Source: Climacium dendroides (lineage: Eukaryota; Streptophyta; Bryopsida; Hypnales; Climaciaceae). Taken from it: a stretch of DNA of 64,000 nucleotides. A program made the position numbers and the translations under genes. The notes beneath the pieces were generated by a model, which saw only the letters and a program-made list of their open reading frames with translations, searched no databases and was not told the DNA's origin. Within the stretch, counting starts at the first letter, position 1; each line of letters starts with the position of its first letter. The DNA is taken from the NCBI GenBank assembly GCA_950106755.1, contig OX467091.1, forward strand, positions 20,291,538 to 20,355,537, read 5' to 3'. Shown here in pieces: positions 36,230 through 47,448 of the stretch.

Positions 36230-36380
36230 CAGGGTTGCTAGCGTGTGAGCTTGTGAGCGTGAGCATGTGAGCCTGTGAGCGTGAGCATGTGAGCCTGTGA
36301 GCGTGAGCATGTGAGCCTGTGAGCGTGAGAGCGGGAACTTTTTTGCTGGAAATTCAGATGAAGGACCTATGACCGTGGAT
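36230..36380. repeat. Left terminal inverted repeat and subterminal array
   Basis: After the terminal 21 bp there are about three and a half units of a 22-bp repeat (GTGAGCCTGTGAGCGTGAGCAT), then GAGCGGGAAC and GACCTATGACCGTGGAT. The right end carries GTGAGCC and GCGAGC motifs in inverted orientation. Such arrays near MULE ends are typical transposase or accessory-protein binding sites. Confidence 0.75.
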
Positions 36381-36518
36381 CTTATGATTGTTCATTTTTA
36401 TAATTTTGAAGACAAAATCTTTCTGGATTGTTTAGGAAAAATGGTTAATAATTCAACCCAAATAAACCCAAACAATTGTATATGAATTATTACATATAAG
36501 TGGTTTACGGTATAAAGG

Positions 36519-36620
36519 TTTAGGGTTTAGGGTTTAGGGTTTAGGATTTAGGATATGTAGTGGTAAGTTATTCTATACATGTGTTTAATGGTATTGAATG
36601 TTTAGGGTTTAGGGTTCACT
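36519..36620 (+). repeat. Interstitial telomere-type repeats
   Basis: GGTTTAGGGTTTAGGGTTTAGG and degenerate continuations at 36519-36552, and another two units at 36602-36616. TTTAGGG is the usual plant telomere unit. They lie inside the giant element, 290 bp from its left end. Confidence 0.8.
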
Positions 36621-36857
36621 CCAAGACAAAATTTGAAAATAACAATGTGTACAATGAATGTAACCATAAAACACACAAATCCACTCATATGAAAAAAGAA
36701 ATACAAGAAACTATAACTCACAAGACATATCTACCTTGTGAATCTAGGCAACAGAGGATTCGGTTGCAGAATCATTGTTAGTAGAAGAATTAGAAGTCTC
36801 TCTACCTTCCGATGCACTTACATCTAAATACTCTAACACATTTAAAGCATAAGTGTC

Positions 36858-39800
36858 TTATCGCTTCTTTGGTTTAGAACCACCAAACTCTATAAATGCC
36901 GAGGCCATCTGCTCTGCATACACTAGCAAATGAAAAGACTTTTCCGGAGTCAAAACAAGTCTTCTTTTGCGCAATATTGCATCATGGAATGTCACTTTTT
37001 GGTGTCTGCAAAATCAAATTAAAATATGTTAAAATCATAAACACAAGCAACAAAATATTCACATTGAATGCACACCTCTGAAAACTTACTTACTAGTGTT
37101 TTGATTCCGAGCAAAACTAAAGACCTCCACCTCCATTGCATCAGGATCTTTAATATTGTCATCCTCTTCCTCTTCTTCTTCTTCTTCTGTCGTCTCTTCC
37201 TCCTCAATCATCCTCTTCATAGGCAGCAAGATCGCGTTGAAAATGGCTTCATCCTTCTCCAAAGCTACAACATGTCGGCCCGTCCCTCGACATGCCGTAA
37301 TTGATGCACCTAACAATAAACACATGCAATTCATTAGCAAAATTGGAGATTCAGAATTTTATAAATGAAAACAATTCCACTTGAGCTTAACCTTACCAGT
37401 TGCTCCTGTATTATCGAAGACAATGTCTCCTTCGCTTGTTGTTCCTTCAATGATGAATTGAAGAAGCCTTGCGTCTTTCTCACGAGGACCCCGCCACAGT
37501 ACGCTTCCATTCATCAACATACTGTCAATGGTGGAATAGTTGATCAACGTATCGTCACGTTCAAGATCTACTTTGGCCTTCTTCATTGCTTCAGTCAACT
37601 TGAACTTGAACTGAGACTTCCGTCTCTTGTCAAGCTTCTTCACCAACAACGAGATTCCAAACTTCATTGTCTGCAAGTCCAAAATTCAATTAAACATTTA
37701 TAATACATAATGCAATCAATCCCAAGCACAAAAATAAAACAACCAGTAAATTGCAAGACATCCATACCGTGTTTATCGGATTGAGGCCTGAAGTCAAGTG
37801 CATGCGATTGATTCCCAACCACTCTTTCAACTTTAAGAATGGATATGCCTGAGTCAAACCAACCACCACGCCCCTTGCCTTTGCACTCCAGGAATGAAAA
37901 ATGACAAAACAACCATTGTCTTGCAAATGTTTCGTTGCAAATAAAATTGCCTGTTCAATCTCTTTGAACTCTTTATCATGGTTCCATTCGGGCACATGGT
38001 TTTCTGGTACAGACACTCCTGGAACAGGGAGGTTTTCTTGAAGGTCAAACAAAATGAGATCAACTCCAGCCTTTTTGCTCATCTCGCCATTGAACATGCG
38101 AGTCTTGCCATCAGCCACCTGCATACAAAATATCTATTAATGATTCCAAGAATTCAAAATAACAAGTTTATGCAATATGTTGATATTGTGACATGGCAAA
38201 AACTCAAATATAAAATACACACCTTCACCAAGAACTCCATAACTTCCCCATAGCATGATCCATTTCCTTTGCCTTCATTTTCCATCACATCTATGATAGA
38301 GTTGTTGAGAATCAACTCCTCCGTGTTCACCTCCTCGTCATCTCCAATAACAATCACTTGGGTGCCTTGTGTGACCATCTCTTCAGTGAGCTCTTGCAAG
38401 ACCGCCTTCCTCTTCACGCCACTACGTGTTCCAGACTCCATTTGCGATCCTTGGTCCACTGTACAAGATCCAGGCACTTGATCTCTACCCTCCACCTTCT
38501 TCTTCCCTTTACCTTTATGCTTCCCTTCCTTCTCTGCCTCCTTCTCCTTCTCAGCCAACTTTGCTAAACGCTCTGCTCCTTTCTTCTTCTTGTTAGCCTT
38601 CATGTCATTTTCTTTTTTTTTCTTCTTCTCATCTGCAATTGTTCTGCGTAAAATAGCTTTCTTCTTTTGGGCATCGGGAAGGTCCGCAAATTCGGGCACC
38701 TCTAAATCAATCACCTCAAGTCCGTCAAATGATTTGCGCAATGTAACTTCTGAAGAGTGGGTGTACTCCAGTGGGCACTCCAAGTACCATCCGCCACCAA
38801 CCAAATTAGCTGTTGTAAACGTCCGGAGCTGAGTGGGTGAAAACATGCACTCTTTTGAACTCCGATCCACCCAAGACATAAGGAAAGGAGGTAGAGAGCC
38901 TTGTGAAATAGCGCCTTTAGAAACAAGCTCGAGATTGAAGTACCTAGAACATGAGCACAATCATAAGCCAATGTTTGAAAAGATAGTAGCCTATATAATT
39001 TTTAGAATATTAGGTCTTGTATTTCATCAACTGCAAAACTCATAAATGTTCAAAGAACTCAATTGAACACAAAATGAATCCCTTCCAAGATTACATTGAA
39101 CTATGCTTCACCAAAAGGTGGGGTACTAGAAGGGAGCCAGAACACCCCCGTCGGGTCCGAAGGAGGTATTCATGGTCCCTTTTGATACTCCAATTTTTTT
39201 ATGTTTTTAATTTTTAGTCGGAAAAATGAACAATTTTCATTCATAAGGAGAAATACAACATAGAACCAAAGGAAAAGGTCCCTAGAAAACTTTTATTAAC
39301 TTTTTTTAGATGAACATCAACAAGAAAAAATGAACACAAGGTAAATTCCAATTGCTAGTTTCAAGGATCAAAAAATATTGTCTCTTTATTATTTTCTATT
39401 CATTTGCCTAAAAGTAATTTATAAAAAAGAAATAAACATCTTGAAATAAGTAACCATTCAGAAATGATCCAAACTTATTATTCATCTACCATATCATTTT
39501 TAAAAAAAAATGATAAGTTCTCTTAGAAAACAAAAAATGGGGGTACTGGCAGGGAGCCCTTGTACCCCCTTCGAATCCGACGAGGGTATGAAGGCTCCCT
39601 CCCAGTACTCCTACTTTTGGATTCCCGAGAGATTTAAAGAAAAATTATAAAAGTTGAAAAATAATTTTTTAATTTTTATTTCACTTGTCAATTTCAACAT
39701 TAAATTATATATTTGAAATCTTACTGGTATAGAACCCTCCGGACGGCTTGGTCCGATCCTTCGCGACTCGAGAATGAATCATGCTTTTTGAAGTTGTTGG

Positions 39801-42530
39801 TTCCCTTCAAAGTTGGGCCAAACGCGTATTCCCATACCTTCACCCTCCACCCCTGAATGTACACCGCTAGAGTTTCTGGGGGTTTGGGCAAGTCCATGTT
39901 GATGACTAGCTTGTCATTTGCCACAATGTCGTCTAAATACTCCTGAGCTGCGTCTTCAAGCTACATGAAACAGAACAATTAACTTTCTCATCCAAGAAAT
40001 GCAACTTCCATTGAACAAAAAGTTATTCATTTCAAATGCAGCAAAGGGCATGAAATTGCATTCAAAATAACTATTGTTGACAACAACCATTTTGTATGGT
40101 AAGGGACATTACCCCGGCCCACCAAACAATTTTTCCAAGAAAAATTGTGAATTTATCTTCTGAGACTGGGGGCACTGGAAACTTCAATGCCTCTTTTGAA
40201 GCACCGGAAGAATTCCACCATTTTAAGACTTTGACCTTATGAGCTGCAGACATTGTGCTTGTTGCAAGCAATTGTAGCTTTTCCAAAGTCATTTCAGGAA
40301 CCTCATTCCTAATCCAATGCTCCTCCACCTACAAAATAACATTATGTGAATAAATATGCATCTTTTTCGCAAAATAAGCAAAACAAAGAACTCATTTGAT
40401 TGGAATTTTTAAAATTACCTCTTCAAGAAATTCTTTTCCAAGAGCAGGATCTGCAACGGCCAGTAACTTGCCCATCTTTCCACGTAACTTTGAGACTTTT
40501 TCTTTTGCAGCAGATCTCATGGCGTCAGCAACTCCTCGGTTGGTTCTTTCTTCAGCAGGTGTCTTATCAAGGTAACGTCGAGCAGCAACGTCCGCAGCCT
40601 GAGAAATTTCATGCTGCAAATGATATTCATCACCAGAAATTTGTAAGTAATGAAACTCAGAATTTAGAGCGCCTACCTTATTTTTTTGTAAAGAAAAAGA
40701 ATGTAGTAGGCAAAACTGAACTCACCCTAAAATTAAATGATGTGAAAACTTCCACGGGCATGGAATACCACGCCTTTCTACCCATTTGATACACGCATTG
40801 CTTCCTTTCTGAGGGCCTCAACATCTCGTAGATCTTCTTTATCTCCATTTTCCCGTACTTTTGCACACGATACAACGTGTGCACCAAATTCGTCTTCACA
40901 TGTGAATCTTCAGTGGACCTGAAATATTAAACTCAAATTTTCAATCCACACAGCAATCACACAATCTATCATAAACCAACATGAATAAGATGAAATATAA
41001 ATAAACAATGGAAAAATTTAAAAAAACAAATCACGAACTTGTTAATTGCATGCATTACTTGCATTGTCATTTCCACTCTTCCTTTAGTTTCCAGCATGAT
41101 GCAATCCACCGAAAAATGCCAGTTGATGTCTAAAGGATACTTTCTTTGGATATGGCTCATCCATGCAATCTGTCGATGGTTGCCATCACATATGAAGAAC
41201 TTCATATTCCTCATGAAATGCAACTCTGGTCTTGTTTCCAAAAATGCTAGGAACTCATCATTTCTTTGTTGCCATAAGGGGCCCCAATTTTGAACCTCCT
41301 CCTTACTGAACTCTGCTCTCTCGCCGGCCTCATTGGTTGTCGAAACATAAAATGACGCTGCTCCATCTCGATAACCATGAGCAAAGTCTTGCTCAAGTTT
41401 ATGTAAATCGGAAGAAAGTGTTGGCCTAACCATCGGCATTGGCACTAACCTGCAAAGCAGGATCTTCATGCGCGATAAGCTCTCTGGCTTAAACCTCAGC
41501 ATCGATAATGTTGCCATAGAGTCGACCTTGTGAAAACGACGAAGCTCATCCTCAAGAAAATCTTTGTCTTCTTCCTCAAACTCTGTCTCCTCCAGTGCCT
41601 TGTCCCAAATCTCATCTCGACCCGCTCCTAACATTACTTCACCTTCTATGTCTGGTTGTTGAGAGTCATCCGTTGCAGGTGTAACTTGGTGTTGCTGGTT
41701 TTGGGACAATATCTTAGGCGAATCTTCTCTCTATAAAATAAAAAACACCAAATAGTAGAAAGACAGTCCTTGTCAATAGAATGTCAAACAAGAAGCTTAA
41801 ATAAAATGTATTCATCATAAAATTATATGTGCAATGATGTATACAATAATAGTAAGAATTTATTACCAAAAATTCTAGCTATGCTTTTGGCCAGTTGATA
41901 AAACAAAATGCTATTTATTTATGAACGAAATTTATTAATTCCATACAATGAATCAATCTTAAATGTATTTAAATAGTGTACGTCATACATACATAGATAC
42001 TTGACAAATGGAAATTTATATATGCATAGAATAAATTGCCACAAATTCATGTATCCTTTTCATTAAAAAAATCATTCAATGTCTACATCATCTTGAAAGT
42101 TGGAACACTGGTGAATGATGACCAAGCGATTATATCGCAATTGTTTCCGTCCTGAACAATCACAATGCACAGGACCCCAAGGACTAGAAATCGATGGGGA
42201 CAAATCAGCATCAGAGCTGAATGAGGAAATGTCACAACCCTCTGTGTCAGAACTCTCCGCTGAAAAAACAGGTTTTCTAGGATCTCGAGGCTTTGGGAAA
42301 CTAATTCGGCTTCCCTTATCTTGCTCAAGCTCATTAGCAGCACGATCACACGCATCCATAATATCATCAAAACTCACCACATCCACTTCAGGTCCTAAAT
42401 TGTCGCTTTCCATCATTGGAAGTGGCCTTGGCGTTTGAAAAACTCGCTCCTCCACAATCTCTTGGCCCAAGACTTCAGATTCTGCATACGAAGATGATGC
42501 CATGCTAGGATTCACGGCTGTCATGTCCAT
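36858..42530 (-). CDS. ParB-like and DNA-methylase-like fusion protein, 11 exons, carried by the giant transposon
   Basis: Predicted coding exons: 42530-42087, 41730-41039, 40918-40726, 40613-40419, 40328-40113, 39960-39725, 38943-38223, 38118-37768, 37670-37397, 37309-37090, 37005-36858. All ten introns are GT-AG, phases agree and the sum is 3690 nt (1229 aa). The first junction is the least certain. Order: acidic N-terminus; ParB-like segment with FFICDGNHRQIAW followed by helices; helical middle; K/E-rich linker; C-terminal methylase-like domain with VDLILFDLQENLP at the motif IV place and later GDIVFDNTGATGAS...VVALEKDEA as motif I with SAM-ribose acid. IV before I is the beta-class order. 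The C-terminus ends KPKKR. DPPY is replaced by DLQE, so catalysis is doubtful. A DNA-marking or anti-silencing role for the transposon is inference. Confidence 0.72.
39121..39191. repeat. Core palindrome 1
   Basis: Arms GGGTACTAGAAGGGAGCC and GGTCCCTTTTGATACTCC pair imperfectly around a GTCGGGTCCGAA centre. Lies in the intron 38944-39724 of the methylase-like gene. Confidence 0.8.
39539..39611. repeat. Core palindrome 2
   Basis: Arms GGGTACTGGCAGGGAGCC and GGCTCCCTCCCAGTACTCC around TTCGAATCCGACGAGGG. Same intron as palindrome 1, about 350 bp away; closest relative of palindrome 1. Confidence 0.8.
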
Positions 42531-43316
42531 CTACAAAGCATTCCACCAAACAATTTAATATTTGACATAATAATTAATGCAAAGAAATATGAATCAAGGG
42601 ATGCTCCTCTAAAAGCTGTGGAAAGCAAAAAAAATTAAAAAATTAAAAAACATTAATAAAAATTAATATCTAATTTTTCTAAGGCAAAGTATTTTTAAAG
42701 AACACTATAAGTGTAGAAGCTAAGTGTCACCTATGCATTTCAATTGCTTCATCTCTTATTCAAAGAAATAATTAAGGAATTATTTTGATTATTATAGTGA
42801 TGGTATCTAATAACATACTTTATCCTTTGAACTTATCCCAACATAAAATGAAAGAAAAATGAGGAAAAATGAGATACATGAATGAATCTAAGTAAAGAAA
42901 TTTACAATTTAGTTATTTACCCTAAACTATCTAAATATGTTTTCAAAATAATAAAGACAAAAAATCTGTAGAAACCTTTCAAAATTTCATACTTTAATAT
43001 AATTTATTCAATGTGAAATTAATATACAATATGCATGCATAAAATTAGTCATTCTTAAAATTTTCATATCATTTTCAATGCTTGTTTTAATAAATTATGA
43101 ACAACTGAAATTACATGTAGACATAAAATTATGTATCCTACTATATGAATTATTATAGTTTTAGTGAAATCTACTCAAATAATGAACTATTACACATATT
43201 TGCATGATGAGGAACATGTAATAGAAAATATCATTAAAAAAATCAACATTGGAAGGAAAACAATAAAAAAAAGGATATAATTCTAGTTTGGGTCCCCTCA
43301 TGTGACGAATTCATGT

Positions 43317-43383
43317 GGTGTCTTCAGATTCCGTTTAATGCCCGTCGGATCCGACAAGGGTTATGGAAGAACTTGAAGACACC
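43317..43383. repeat. Core palindrome 3
   Basis: Arms GGTGTCTTCA and TGAAGACACC pair perfectly at the outside; centre GTCGGATCCGAC is a perfect 12-bp palindrome. Preceded by CCCCTCATGTGACGAAT, which is also found before palindrome 4. Confidence 0.85.
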
Positions 43384-43454
43384 CTCAAAATTAGTCATCG
43401 AAGTGGTACTTGTACTCTATTTTTTATTTGACCCTCTCATGTGACGGAATACAG

Positions 43455-43524
43455 GGGTAGCTGCAGCTACTTACTTGACCCTAGTCGAACCCGACGAGGG
43501 TGCACTGCGATGCTCCCACTACCC
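43455..43524. repeat. Core palindrome 4
   Basis: Outer arms GGGTAG and CTACCC, centre GTCGAACCCGACGAGGG. Flank CCCTCTCATGTGACGGAAT repeats the flank of palindrome 3, so the repeat unit is longer than the hairpin. Confidence 0.75.
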
Positions 43525-44000
43525 ATAGATTCTGACTTTTGGAAAAATGGATCGATTCAAATTAAATAATTCGGCTATCTCCAAAAATGAAATTCTTGGA
43601 ATTTCCATTATGGAGTTTTCTTTTGTATATTTGCTACTCTCTCCAAGAGGGAATATCTTGATTCCAAAGTCATCCAAACTACAACTAACACATCCTGATT
43701 TTTGTACTCAACAATGCAAGAGGTCACAAATCATCAACAAACTTAGGAACCTAAGGTCACCAAATCCAAAACTAACCGAATCAAGAATTCAAGGAAGCAG
43801 TTCACCGCATTATGAAATGGACAATGCCTGAACCCTACCTATTTGTAAACAAAGCTAGTCACCAAATCCAATCCGAACGCACATACGCATCTTGGACGCA
43901 TCCCAAACGCAAGACAAAACAATTTGACTTCTCATGAACTGACATTGCAGACAGAGCATGCATCGGTACCAAGGGAGGAACGTCTCAAATGACAGATAGT

Positions 44001-44074
44001 GGGGGTATCTGGAGCGTTCCAAGGGAACCCTGTCGGGTCCGACGGAGGTCGACAGGTTGCTCAAGATACCCCCC
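44001..44074. repeat. Core palindrome 5
   Basis: Arms GGGGGTATCTGGAGCG and TGCTCAAGATACCCCCC around CTGTCGGGTCCGACGGAGG. Confidence 0.8.
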
Positions 44075-44799
44075 AAAATGGCCGCGGCATACTTTCGGGC
44101 TTCCGGACTCACAGACTGTACCCCGCCTCGGCCGCCACCGCGCCTCGCGTTACGCTAATCCCCAGGGCTTGCTGGAGGAGAGCTTCGGAAGGGAACGGGA
44201 ACGCTAGCGAAGGATCTGGGGTCGACCTAGCGGAGCTGGACACTCGCCCCAAGATTTATTTTGCCGCTGGAGTCACCGCAAGATGAACTGGGCGCTACGT
44301 ATCGGCACAAGACCAACCCTCCGCGTCTGCCACCGATCAAGGCGACAGAGTTCATATGGACAATTCAATTCACAACGTTGACAGGCGGGACACCCAGGGG
44401 GCAAGACCCGCTCGGGTAGCACGAGGTTCCGCAGACACAAATATCAATGCAATCGGAAGCCGGGAATCTTGACAGACAAGTCCGCCTACCGTGCATCGAA
44501 AGACGGTCATTGTTGCGTCGATGGATCTTTCACCGATTCGCCCCCCCCTCCCCTCGCGCCACGAGACCCTCAGGGGCGCGGCAACGGTCTTAGACGTCAG
44601 ACTCAAACTCAAACTGACAGACTGGGACACGGAACCCACCTTCCAATCGCACTGACAACCCAAGCCTCAAACTTTCGTTTTCCAAGCAATCGCATGGCGA
44701 ATCTCGCCCCTCGGACGCCCACCACCACCACTCACGTCCAACGATCACAACAGTACTAGGCGACATGAACAAGGCAGCACAGTCGGGATAGTCAGGTAC

Positions 44800-45180
44800 C
44801 GAGCAAATCACCCAACCACAGGCACCGAGAAAATCACCAACCCGCGCTCGCGCTTTCCCTGAGGATCCCGTGGAGAAACCGAGCAGATCAAGGCACTGAG
44901 CTTGCGCTTTCCCTGAGGATCCTGTATAGAAACCGAGCAGATCAAGGCACCGAGAAGTTCAAAGTTCAAGGCACCGAGCAAATCACTGAATCGCGCTCGC
45001 GCTCTCCCTAAGGATCTCGTGTAGGCACCGAGCAGATCAAGGCACCAAGCAGATCAAGGCACCAAGCAGATCACTGAATCGCGCTCACCTTGACGATTCC
45101 GTGAAGCATTGAGCAGATCGAAGCACCCAGCAGATCACCCAACCGCGCTCTCCCTGAGGATCCCCTGGCAGTAGGATCCG
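44800..45180. repeat. GC-rich minisatellite
   Basis: Imperfect reiteration of GAGCAGATCAAGGCACC and GCGCTCGCGCT(T/C)TCCCT with AGGATC(C/T)(C/T)GT. At least six copies of the first motif and four of the second are arranged irregularly. No ORF spans it. Confidence 0.7.
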
Positions 45181-45344
45181 GTGGAATCCTTCCCCCACGA
45201 AACTATAACAAGACTCTCAGACTCAGACTCAAACTCAGTATCAATGCTCTCAGACTCAGTATCGATGATCTCTCAGACTCTCAGCAGGGGTCTCGAAGCA
45301 GGGGTTCAAATCTGAATTCACCTTCGGGGACAAAATACAAGGGT

Positions 45345-45407
45345 AACCGAAGATCACCGCAGGACCCCTGTCGGGTCCGACGCTTGTCCGCAGGTACCTC
45401 AATCGAC
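45345..45407. repeat. Core palindrome 6
   Basis: Inner arms GATCACCGCAGGACCCC and CTTGTCCGCAGGTACC around TGTCGGGTCCGACG; the outer arms are more decayed than in the other copies. Confidence 0.65.
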
Positions 45408-45496
45408 TATGGGAATCAGTTCACAATGCAGTCCAAGCTACCTCCACACCCACTGAGATTGAACAAAAGAGAAGTTCATGCTATCTAGAATCGTAC

Positions 45497-45613
45497 CTAC
45501 AAACTTGCATCTTCATTCTCGCGTTCCAATGCTTCCTCAAAATCTTCCTCCAATGGACGGCTCCGAGTTCTCCTACGAGGTTGACCTTTGCTGGGGCGCT
45601 GCAAGGTCGACAT
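45497..45613 (-). CDS. Short basic-acidic ORF, possible first exon
   Basis: Reads MSTLQRPSKGQPRRRTRSRP followed by an acidic tail (LEEDFEEALERENEDASL) and a stop. Composition looks coding. It may be a distal 5' exon of the methylase-like gene or a separate small protein; no donor site was found that joins in phase with the exon at 42530. Confidence 0.25.
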   Translation of the reverse strand: MSTLQRPSKGQPRRRTRSRPLEEDFEEALERENEDASL

Positions 45614-45959
45614 CGTGAGAAATTTAAAATTTCGACTATGCAATTTCAAGTTCTGAACGAATTGAGAATAAGAAAGAATGCCGTTTTGAATTCCAGGCAA
45701 GAGCAGATTGATCAAATTTGCCGGAGGTGTGCTGCGAGCTTCACTTCAGGCTGCAGGCCTTGATACTAGTGGCGAGGGGTGGACTCCTGTGGCAAAATCG
45801 TCTCCAAACGTTGAAGATAGGAGAATTCCAAAAAAAGCTACTAGAATTCTATTTCCGAAATGGATGTAGCGTGGCTTCTGGAAAGCTGAAACTAGACAGT
45901 TGGTCCCGAGAAAGAGACGGTACAGTTGCAGAGTCTGGGTTTCCTTTAACCCCAAAGTG

Positions 45960-46900
45960 ACATGAGATATCTGGGGTCTAAAAACATCCTGCTATTGAAG
46001 CTATGCGGACCTAAATTTCTTCAAGTTATACAAATCTCAACCATACAATCTCGTAGTAAACATGTTTTATATGACGTGCACAAAACTTGAAGTCAATTGG
46101 TCGCATAGATTGCGAGATCATAATGATTAAGTGTTGAAAATGAATGCTGAAATTTTTACCAGAACACATTTGGAGGTGAAATTTGATTTCTAAACCTACT
46201 GAAATGAAAGAAATTTACAGTACAAAGTGATTTAAAACTACTATACAAAGACATTGGTGAAAAAAAAATTCATGAAATTGAGTCATGGTGTCTAAAAAAC
46301 AGCTTCGAACTGCCAAAAAATAGTCAAAAAAAGTGCAAAAAACACATCTAGGGCTGAACCTCTCCCCACTAGAATGCTTCTCAGTCACTCAATTCTTCTT
46401 GGATTGACATGAAATTTTAGCCGCACAAACTAGACTTCTAGGCACAACTTTCCCAATAAGTTTTATTGAAAACGGACTTTGTACGAAGAAGATATAAGCC
46501 ACCAAAGTTCACTGTACTCCAAAAATGACAGGGTTTAGAACTTCGAATTGCTTCCAAACATTCCAAACAAATTGGATTGACATGAAACTTTTACCACAAT
46601 AACTAGACTTCAAGAAAAACAAATCAAAACAAATTTCAATGAAAACAAATCATTAATGAAGAAGATACAAGTCCCTGAAGTTGCAGCCCTAAAATGCAAT
46701 TTTGTGAACTTTTGCAAAGCTGTGCTCTTTGATTGGCTACTAAAGAAACAACACATCTTTGATTGATTTGAAAATTTAACCACATAAACAAGAAGAATAA
46801 GTGCAACTTCTCCAATAAGTTTTAGTACATTTGAACCTTGGATGGAGAAGTTATAGTAGACTTAAAACTATGTGAGGACACTTTTTGTCCTCCGTGACAC
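45960..46900. repeat. Degenerate tandem repeat, about 170-bp unit
   Basis: Three related blocks, each with TTG(G)ATTGA(C/T)(A/T)TGAAA then CCACA/CGCACA, ACTAGACTT or similar, CCAATAAGTTTTA, and a GAAGAAGATA(T/C)AAG or GGAGAAGTTATA end. Strongly diverged; no coding capacity. Confidence 0.45.
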
Positions 46901-47139
46901 TTTGGGACCCAAGGCTCGTGAACTCATCCATCTTTGCGATTCCGAGTTTCCCACTTGATGGAAAAGAATGACAAAGTGATAATAAACCACATAAGCTAGT
47001 AGGTTCTCAGATTGCACACCTAAGAGCTAAAACTTCATTTTGGAGAGGTGAGACGGCCTGGAATATTTTTTACATCTAATTCCAACATATTGCAAAGCAT
47101 TGAAAGGGTAAGAGTTGGTCCGTAGAATCTTACTAGCAA

Positions 47140-47448
47140 AAGTTGATCGCCTTCTGAGATGCCTTGCAAGCTTGTCATGCCCTCATCAGTTGTCTTCGTC
47201 CATTCTAACTCCTGGACTTCTCGATCCATTTCTCCACCACTGCCTCCACTTTCAAAACGAAGATGTTTTTGAAGTTTTGTCTGTGACGACTGGCCTATCT
47301 TGGACGAAGTTTTCTTTGAGCGAGTCATTCTAGATCGTCTAAGTGACTTTTGCGATGAGAAATAAAGAGAAATACGTCTCTTCCGTTTGTTTCTATGGTC
47401 TGGAACTACGTCTGCAAATCTATCACAATCTGTAAGCATGAATACCAC
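47140..47448 (-). CDS. Possible exon of unknown gene, strongly basic
   Basis: Open frame with a very basic stretch (NKRKRRISLYF, LRRSRMTRSKKTSSK) and then a more acidic part, ending at a good GTAAGATT donor near 47140. No downstream exon was found: the next sequence is a remnant of the AAGGTA MITE family. It lies between the two divergent genes of the giant transposon. It could be an N-terminal exon of a third gene or a chance frame. Confidence 0.25.

Larger units (their letters stand above)
42531..44799. other. Upstream of the methylase-like gene; AT-rich then GC-rich, no firm gene
   Basis: 42531-43900 is AT-rich and holds palindromes 3 and 4. From about 43900 the sequence turns GC-rich until about 45400, in sharp contrast with its surroundings, and holds palindrome 5. 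The open frames here are short and on both strands, as expected from GC content alone. Confidence 0.4.

Noticed and set aside
36230..36340. CRISPR-like array (22-bp units at the left end of the giant element)
   Set aside because: Units are contiguous without spacers and the sequence is eukaryotic; a subterminal transposon repeat fits better.
44370..44811. ORFs of 70-97 codons on both strands in the GC-rich island
   Set aside because: Open frames on both strands are expected from high GC; no motif and no splice-consistent neighbours.
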